NCBI GenBank assembly: GCA_036346225.1
Contig: JARFIW010001340.1
Location: 496,001 to 560,000 of the forward strand
Direction of reading: 5' to 3'
Length of the DNA: 64,000 nucleotides
DNA from: Platerodrilus igneus
Taxonomy: Eukaryota > Arthropoda > Insecta > Coleoptera > Lycidae
Shown: positions 58,996-64,000 of the stretch, piece by piece
Position numbering within the stretch: the stretch's first letter is position 1
Layout of the letters: each line of letters opens with the position of its first letter
Notes under the pieces: model-generated
Told to the model about the DNA's origin: nothing
What the model saw: the letters and a program-made list of their open reading frames with translations, nothing else
Database searches by the model: none
Program-made: the position numbers and the translations under genes

Positions 58996-59519
58996 CAATT
59001 CGTGAAACCCCTTTAATCTTTTTAATCGTATCTTTCTCGCCTACATTACAGTAGGACTTAGCCCTATTACCAACAAATTCTAATACTGGACCCCCATTAA
59101 ATACGTCTTTAATTTTCCCTACTTTTTTTTGACAAGTGTTATATTGTATTTATTATACGCAGGGTAGTCACTCTTTTAAGATAAATATATTTTGCTAGGT
59201 ATCAACTAATATTAAATTTTTCTAGGGACCCCAAATCTGTAAACAGATTTTAAATAGGACCACCCCATACAAAGTTATGCGTTTTAAAGACCCAAATTAT
59301 TAATTTTTGCTCATCTTTATTTAACACCATCTTTAGAACCCTTTTTTGCTATGCAAGACATATGCCTTAACTAACCATCTCCCGAGAAATCTAAAACCGC
59401 CGTGTCTCGCGAATACCACGTGGAGATAACACGTATACTCTGTCAACCAGGATAGAAGCCGGAAGGATTTGGAAGGTGGGAGAAGAACTTAAAAATTATG
59501 GAATCTTAAAACTAATATA
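58996..59519. other. Decayed sequence between older copy and inverted-repeat arm
   Basis: Contains the second AATCTG-TAAA-CAGATT hairpin with GGACCACCCC at 59234-59275. Otherwise unrecognised. The left arm may extend into the right end of this stretch, but its partner runs off the window. Confidence 0.35.
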
Positions 59520-59539
59520 TACAAATATAAACAACTATC

Positions 59540-59887
59540 TTATATCTTTACGCCCCATGCGTAGATTGTTGTACTATTAGGAATGATGTACCTTTTGTCA
59601 TCTTCCCTCGATAAACTAATTTTATTAATAAGCTGCGTATGCAAATCGTATTTTTTACTCCGGATACATACGCAGGCAAGTACTCGATACCATCCAAATA
59701 AAGGTTTGGATGCTTGGTGACTGTTAACATCCGCTTCCCTCGTGTACGCCCAGACACATCCCAGCCCATGAGCACCCCTGCGCATGCACACCCCCTGCCC
59801 ATGCGCACCCCTGCGCGTGCACACCCTGCCCATGCGTGCTGCCCATGCATCCCTCTCTGTGCGAGTGCTATTTCGGGGTAACGTCAC
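59540..59887 (-). CDS. Unknown arm ORF with GC-rich N-terminus (left arm)
   Basis: Overlapping minus-strand frames of 115 and 100 codons. In the second frame, MLTVTKHPNLYLDGIEYLPA is conserved in the diverged blocks at 57838-58560, so that frame is likely the genuine one; it ends at 59548. The upstream half is translated GC-rich minisatellite (59755-59855) and is probably not coding. The copy in the right arm is at 63634-63974. No domain recognised; the conserved LYL--IEYLP stretch suggests a small structured protein. Function unknown. Confidence 0.4.
   Translation of the reverse strand: MTLPRNSTRTERDAWAARMGRVCTRRGAHGQGVCMRRGAHGLGCVWAYTREADVNSHQASKPLFGWYRVLACVCIRSKKYDLHTQLINKISLSREDDKRYIIPNSTTIYAWGVKI
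59755..59855. repeat. GC-rich minisatellite in left arm
   Basis: Units of about 15 bp like CCCATGCGCACCCCTGC, strikingly GC-rich for this locus. The right-arm copy is at 63668-63765 with small unit differences. Confidence 0.85.
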
Positions 59888-60014
59888 AGCCTTTTATAAA
59901 TAAAGAACAATGTTATATACTATTATAAAATGTTTATTCTGACATTATACATAACAAATTTAAAAATATTTAATGCCAAGCATGGGGTTATTTAAACTTA
60001 ATTTTAATACAAAG

Positions 60015-60545
60015 TTATACACAGAAGACAGTCCTTTCTTTATGTTTGTTTGGAGTGGCTTTAATTTTATCTAATTTTATTCGCAGCTTAAAATTTAAAT
60101 CGATACCCAAGTCCTCTATCTCCTTTTCTAGCCAATAGTTTGATACATAGAGACCGTCTAGGTTTTCGAATTGTAAAATGTACCGAAGTTTGCCTCTATA
60201 TTTAAAGTCTTTGATTCCGCCGACAACCAGATCCATTCCTTCGTGTAATTCTTGCAGCTTGTGACAATCTTTTAATCGCAGCTTTCCCACTATATCCTGC
60301 ATACGTATCTTGTTAGCTTGATCGACTTCTTCTTGTCGGTATTGGAGGAAATCCTTATTTTCCCACAGACTGTTGCGTAGTTGCATGTCCACCACTTTTG
60401 GGAATATATGGTTGTTATAGGTTGTAAGACCCTCGGTTTTAAATGATCCAAAAGGTTCTTTACTAGGCAAATATACAATGTTTAACGGACCCGCTTTGCG
60501 TGTGGTGTACGCAAAGATTACGAAACCCGCATTCCTTAGTTCGTC
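60015..60545 (-). CDS. Unknown 182-codon arm gene, 5'-truncated copy (left arm)
   Basis: The minus strand is open from the arm's inner edge (60545, DELRNAGF) to the stop at 60015, ending in Cys-Val. The start codon lies outside the arm: the right copy begins MADNK at 62960, and those codons have no counterpart here, where a palindrome starts instead. The protein is charged, contains VDQANKIRMQDIVGKLRLKD and DGLYVSNYWLEKE, and has no signal peptide or membrane segment. I do not recognise it. This copy lacks the one-base shift seen in the right arm, so its body is intact but it has no start. Confidence 0.55.
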   Translation of the reverse strand, partial: DELRNAGFVIFAYTTRKAGPLNIVYLPSKEPFGSFKTEGLTTYNNHIFPKVVDMQLRNSLWENKDFLQYRQEEVDQANKIRMQDIVGKLRLKDCHKLQELHEGMDLVVGGIKDFKYRGKLRYILQFENLDGLYVSNYWLEKEIEDLGIDLNFKLRIKLDKIKATPNKHKERTVFCV

Positions 60546-60546
60546 T

Positions 60547-60612
60547 AAAAGGAAAAATTAATAGGTTAAGCCAGCGCCACGGCGCTGACCTAACCTATTA
60601 ATTTTTCCTTTT
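60547..60612. repeat. 66-bp near-perfect palindrome at the arm/spacer junction
   Basis: Two 32-base arms (60547-60578 and 60581-60612) with two mismatches around AC; outer part AAAAGGAAAAATTAATAGGT, inner part CAGCGCC/GGCGCTG. It begins one base after the left inverted-repeat arm ends and has no counterpart at the right arm. Confidence 0.9.
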
Positions 60613-60633
60613 ATCTAACCTAGGTCCACACTT

Positions 60634-60720
60634 GGTTTTTAATGGAAAAACTCATTAAAAAGCAATTAGTGCTAATGGGTTTTTAATGAGAAAACACATT
60701 AAAAAGCAATTAAGTCATAT
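60634..60720. repeat. Tandem duplication of a 44-bp unit
   Basis: Units at 60634 and 60678 share GGTTTTTAATG, AAAAC-CATTAAAAAGCAATTA. Confidence 0.85.
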
Positions 60721-60950
60721 GGTCATGCGGTCATATGGTCATGTGGTCATATGGTCATGTGGTCATATGGTCATATGGTCATGTGGTCATGTGGTCATAT
60801 GGTCATGTGGTCATATGGTCATATGGTCATGTGGTCATGTGGTCATATGGTCATGTGGTCATGTGGTCATGTGGTCATATGGTCATGTGGTCATGTGGTC
60901 ATATGGTCATGTGGTCATGTGGTCATATGGTCATATGGTCATGTGGTTAT
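60716..60950. repeat. 8-bp minisatellite (RTGGTCAT)n
   Basis: About 29 units, each ATGGTCAT or GTGGTCAT, with very few other changes (one GCGGTCAT, one GTGGTTAT). Long open frames across it are an artefact of the 8-bp period. Confidence 0.95.
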
Positions 60951-61131
60951 GTGAGCAGGGAGATTAAATTTGGTATATAAGGAAGTAGTTTTGGGTGAGC
61001 TTAGTTATAGTAAGACATTTTTAACAACATATTCGACTATTTTCGGTAATATACGCCCCACTCTGTAGGATACATAAGGGAACAAATTTTCGTATTCAAT
61101 TTAGTATTTGACGGTAGCTAGAACGGTAAAC

Positions 61132-61332
61132 ATGAGCGTCTCCAAGGTGATTAACGTTTCTCAACTTCTTGGGAATAAAGTGAAACCGACAAATGAGCGA
61201 TTTGGATTATGGCTGTTGGCAGAAAATATGTGCAACAATAATCTGGTGACAGATATTGGTAATATTTGTTATGTCGAAGGCGAAAAGATGCTGACTGGCG
61301 GACTACACACCAATTACAGAACCATTTTGTGA
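61132..61332 (+). CDS. Unknown small ORF A in the spacer (66 codons)
   Basis: ATG at 61132 (MSVSKVINVSQLLGNK) to TGA at 61332. It is the first of a series of + strand ORFs between the inverted arms; a TATATAAG at 60974 and a CACTCTGTAGG start-like context near 61060 could be its promoter (inference). There is no recognised domain. A 22-codon frame (ATG 61343) immediately downstream may be its shifted continuation, so the true protein could be longer. Function unknown. Confidence 0.45.
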   Translation: MSVSKVINVSQLLGNKVKPTNERFGLWLLAENMCNNNLVTDIGNICYVEGEKMLTGGLHTNYRTIL

Positions 61333-61395
61333 CAATATAATGTTGGTTAAAATTTGCGACCTTTCTGACACCGAACAAGCATCTTCAAACAAAAA

Positions 61396-61704
61396 ATGTT
61401 TATCCTAAAAAAAGAAATTTGTGGTGCATTTAACAGCTATCTACGAAGAAAGTTCGACCGATTTGTTTCCGCTAGGCATGGTGTTAAAGCTAAGCTTCCG
61501 TTTTCTCTGGAAAGCAGTAACAAGATAGGCCAGAGGGTAAAAGAAATTATCGGAAAAGAAGACCTCGAATGCATTAATAAAAAATTCCAAAATCCTATAT
61601 GTGTTCCATACAAAGTGGAACTAGCAGATGTTAAGTTGGAAACTTTATTGGAGGAACTACCAGATATATTAGACGAAGTCGAAAAGATTATTTCTATCTT
61701 TTGA
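61396..61704 (+). CDS. Unknown ORF B in the spacer (102 codons)
   Basis: ATG at 61396 (MFILKKEICGAF) to TGA at 61704. The C-terminus is rich in Glu/Asp and Leu (KLETLLEELPDILDEVEKI), consistent with an amphipathic helix or short coiled coil. No signal peptide or membrane segment. The next ATG lies at 61706, one base after this stop, a packing unlike host genes in this window. Not recognised. Confidence 0.55.
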   Translation: MFILKKEICGAFNSYLRRKFDRFVSARHGVKAKLPFSLESSNKIGQRVKEIIGKEDLECINKKFQNPICVPYKVELADVKLETLLEELPDILDEVEKIISIF

Positions 61705-61705
61705 C

Positions 61706-62749
61706 ATGGATGTAACCCAAGATTTTGCAGGCATATTTAGCAAGATGGAGATGTGTAATTATTTAACTACAAAGCATAACTTTTGCTATAAGGGAGAATA
61801 CGAAGAAAAGTGTAATATTATAGTTGACAACGATAAAACTGCGGGATTGATTGTTTAACATGGCTAACAACCAATGCAAGAATTAAGATTTACAACAAAT
61901 TTGTGTGCCAGATAACAAGTCCTGGTGTTAATAAACAACTTGGTAATCATATACTAGATTTTTACGTTGTCCAGATGTACGTTTAAGGAAACATTTGCGT
62001 CTACTTTGGCCAAAGAACATGGTATTACGCGATTGGAAGCGACAATATACAACTGTGCAATTGGAAGCTATGTCAGTGCGGAACGGTGTATAAACCCTTA
62101 AAAGACTGTTTAACCTTATTGGAAGATAGTAAGTTATACTTCCTAAAGGCGCCAATGTACTCGGTACCACTTACCAAAATGTGGAGTAAGCTATCGGACA
62201 AGCTACAAAATAGCTGCTGTTTAGTGTATAATAACCTGCTACAGTACGTGTATTGGGGGAATGGCAATACAAAGAAATTGACAGGCTTGCAAATTAAGTT
62301 GTCCAAAAACCAGAGGAAAGGAAAAATTGATAAAGTATGTGCTTTCGGCTTTTAGTTTTAACTATTTACCTGTAAAATATTTGGAGATAGTAGAGGAGGA
62401 AGACAACCAAGATAAAATAAAAATCTTACACAAGTGCTACATTAAAGCAGGTAGTACATATTTTACACAATCTGCAACACCATATTCTACAATTCCAAAA
62501 GAAATAGTAATTTCGGACTTGGGATTGATAGATACGCCTAACATTCGTCCAGAGGTTGTACGACAACGCGTAAATATTGGTAGTAAACTCTATCCGTTTA
62601 CGCTAAAGGAAATTGCCCCATTATGTATACCATACGCTGTAAGTGGAAGGAAAAGACAGCTGGAATTAGAGGAAATGGATGCAAAAGGCGAAAATTGGAC
62701 TACATGGAAAACACTGCGACAATACGCGATCAATACAAAGATGTGTTAG
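61706..62749 (+). pseudogene. Large unknown spacer protein, interrupted by about four frameshifts
   Basis: Begins at ATG 61706 (MDVTQDFAGIFSKMEM) and can be followed through consecutive open frames to TAG 62749: 61706-61858, then about 61855-61970, 61990-62095, 62086-62340 and 62327-62749. In-frame stops are rare relative to frameshifts, so indels dominate the damage. Visible pieces include [42 protein letters not shown] and SATPYSTIPKEI. The YNK ... TRLE spacing loosely recalls rolling-circle replication initiators, but no catalytic HUH motif is clear, so I do not assign it. At about 345 codons this is the longest protein of the unit. Frameshifts could be real decay or consensus errors. Confidence 0.5.
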
Positions 62750-62931
62750 ACAAAGAACATCTTATTAGAGAAAATGAGGAAGAATTAAAAGATTATTTTA
62801 TGTGTCGATGGACTGACTTAGATACATCTGGTTTCTACAAGTTGTATGCATTTGTGGTTAGTAAAAAAGACTCTTTTAGTTATGTAGGCGTCCTTGCGGA
62901 AAAGGATGGTACTAAATCCGTATATTTTTAA
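62704..62931 (+). CDS. Unknown ORF C in the spacer (75 codons), overlapping the large protein
   Basis: ATG at 62704 (MENTATIRDQYKDVL) to TAA at 62931, overlapping the end of the preceding frame by 46 bp. The second half reads CRWTDLDTSGFYKLYAFVV and SYVGVLAEKDG. It may instead be the C-terminal part of the large protein after another shift. The next ATG, of the arm gene, follows after 28 bp. Not recognised. Confidence 0.45.
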   Translation: MENTATIRDQYKDVLDKEHLIRENEEELKDYFMCRWTDLDTSGFYKLYAFVVSKKDSFSYVGVLAEKDGTKSVYF

Positions 62932-62959
62932 AAGGTTATTCTAAAACGTATTTATCAAA

Positions 62960-63506
62960 ATGGCAGATAACAAAGACGAACTAAGGAATGCGGGTTTCGT
63001 AATCTTTGCGTACACCACACGCAAAAGGGGGTCCGTTAAACATTGTATATTTGCCTAGTAAAGAACCTTTTGGATCATTTAAAACCGAGGGTCTTACAAC
63101 CTATAACAACCATATATTCCCAAAAGTGGTGGACATGCAACTACGCAACAGTCTGTGGGAGAATAAGGATTTCCTCCAATACCGACAAGAAGAAGTCGAT
63201 CAAGCTAACAAGATACGTATGCAGGATATAGTGGGAAAGCTGCGATTAAAAGATTGTCACAAGCTGCAAGAATTACACGAAGGAATGGATCTGGTTGTCG
63301 GCGGAATCAAAGACTTTAAATATAGAGGCAAACTTCGGTACATTTTACAATTCGAAAACCTAGACGGTCTCTATGTATCAAACTATTGGCTAGAAAAGGA
63401 GATAGAGGACTTGGGTATCGATTTAAATTTTAAGCTGCGAATAAAATTAGATAAAATTAAAGCCACTCCAAACAAACATAAAGAAAGGACTGTCTTCTGT
63501 GTATAA
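62960..63506 (+). pseudogene. Unknown 182-codon arm gene with native start (right arm), one-base frameshift
   Basis: ATG at 62960 (MADNKDELRNAGFVIFAYTT) lies 15 bp outside the inverted arm; the stop is at 63506. Around 63020-63027 this copy reads AAAAGGGGGTCC where the left arm reads AAAGCGGGTCC, a one-base gain that breaks the frame after about 22 codons. Apart from that it is nearly identical to 60015-60545. The change lies in a homopolymer and may be a sequencing error. It follows ORF C closely on the same strand, as if in one transcription unit with the spacer ORFs. Function unknown. Confidence 0.55.
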
Positions 63507-63633
63507 CTTTGTATTAAAATTAAGTTTAAATAACCCCATGCTTGGCATTAAATATTTTTAAATTTGTTATGTATAATGTCAGAATAAACATTTTATAATA
63601 GTATATAACATTGTTCTTTATTTATAAAAGGCT

Positions 63634-63974
63634 GTGACGTTACCCCGAAATAGCACTCGCACAGAGAGGGATGCGCATGGGCAGCACGCATGGGCAGGGG
63701 TGTGCACGCGCAGGGGTGCGCATGGGCAAGGGTGTGCATGCGCAGGGGTGCTCATGGGCTGGGATGTGTCTGGGCGTACACGAGGGAAGCGGATGTTAAC
63801 AGTCACCAAGCATCCAAACCTTTATTTGGATGGTATCGAGTACTTGCCTGCGTATGTATCCGGAGTAAAAAATACGATTTGCATACGCAGCTTATTAATA
63901 AAATTAGTTTATCGAGGAAGATGACAAAAGGTACATCATTCCTAATAGTACAACAATCTACGCATGGGGCGTAA
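63634..63974 (+). CDS. Unknown arm ORF with GC-rich N-terminus (right arm copy)
   Basis: Right-arm version of 59540-59887, in two overlapping frames. Small indels in the minisatellite (63668-63765) and near 63918 swap which frame is open at each end, so this copy joins the LYLDGIEYLP frame to a different terminus than the left copy does. Only that core frame is supported by its diverged relatives. Function unknown. Confidence 0.4.
63668..63765. repeat. GC-rich minisatellite in right arm
   Basis: Counterpart of 59755-59855, with slight unit and length differences. Confidence 0.85.
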
Positions 63975-64000
63975 AGATATAAGATAGTTGTTTATATTTG

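Larger units (their letters stand above)
59520..60545. repeat. Inverted repeat, left arm
   Basis: Reverse complement of 62975-64000 with only a few substitutions and indels. The inner boundary is sharp: identity ends at GACGAAC (60545 versus 62975). The outer boundary cannot be set because the right arm reaches the window edge. Confidence 0.95.
62975..64000. repeat. Inverted repeat, right arm (runs off the window)
   Basis: Reverse complement of 59520-60545, at about 99% identity by eye. Continues to the last base of the window. Confidence 0.95.

Noticed and set aside
60686..60980. Three overlapping 67-93-codon open frames rich in Met-Trp-Ser-Gly-His
   Set aside because: They are translations of the 8-bp minisatellite; all three frames stay open because of the repeat, with no independent sign of coding.

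Overview
The window is eukaryotic, AT-rich (roughly two-thirds A+T) and almost entirely non-genic. The only host gene I can support is one coding exon of a Rab32/38-type GTPase near the left edge. The mixture of decayed elements (Ty3/gypsy, BEL/Pao, an APE-type LINE related to the 'craniofacial development protein 2-like' ORFs of animal genomes, a ZBED5/Buster-like hAT, an IS630/Tc1-like transposon and tRNA-derived SINEs) suggests an arthropod, most likely an insect. That assignment comes from family recognition, not a database search.

Layout. 1-11.2 kb: gypsy RT debris, the Rab32 exon, a KRBA2-like fragment, a dead LINE on + with a duplicated 3' tail, then a second dead LINE on - that appears split by a hAT fragment on +. 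11.2-17.4 kb and 24.7-31.7 kb: two structurally complete LTR elements (LTRs about 1.8 kb, 4-bp target duplications, PBS and polypurine tract visible). Both lie on the minus strand and both lack gag, protease and reverse transcriptase; only integrase scraps remain. 17.4-24.7 kb: simple repeats, a SINE, an inverted repeat and a degenerate 'HQDI' family fragment. 31.7-49 kb: mostly empty AT-rich DNA with one IS630/Tc1-like element that has very long terminal inverted repeats and a SINE inserted in its transposase, a pair of direct repeats ending in CGCGAGTTA, and three more SINEs. 49.2-49.5 kb: a small inverted-repeat element carrying a hammerhead-ribozyme-like core. 53.7-55.8 kb: the 3' half of a BEL/Pao element on -.

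55.8-64 kb is the most unusual part. It holds a broken C2H2 zinc-finger protein resembling the N-terminal region of arthropod virus- or Polinton-type DNA polymerase B ORFs, diverged remnants of further ORFs, and an inverted-repeat structure: two nearly identical arms of at least 1.03 kb around a 2.43-kb spacer packed with short, tightly spaced + strand ORFs. One arm runs off the right edge. I cannot name these ORFs. Compact spacing, overlapping frames, repeated arms and the neighbouring polymerase-like remnant suggest an endogenised DNA virus or virus-like transposon, and this is my main candidate for an undescribed system.

Caution: one LTR pair differs almost only in homopolymer length, so some frameshifts in this window may be consensus errors rather than biological decay.
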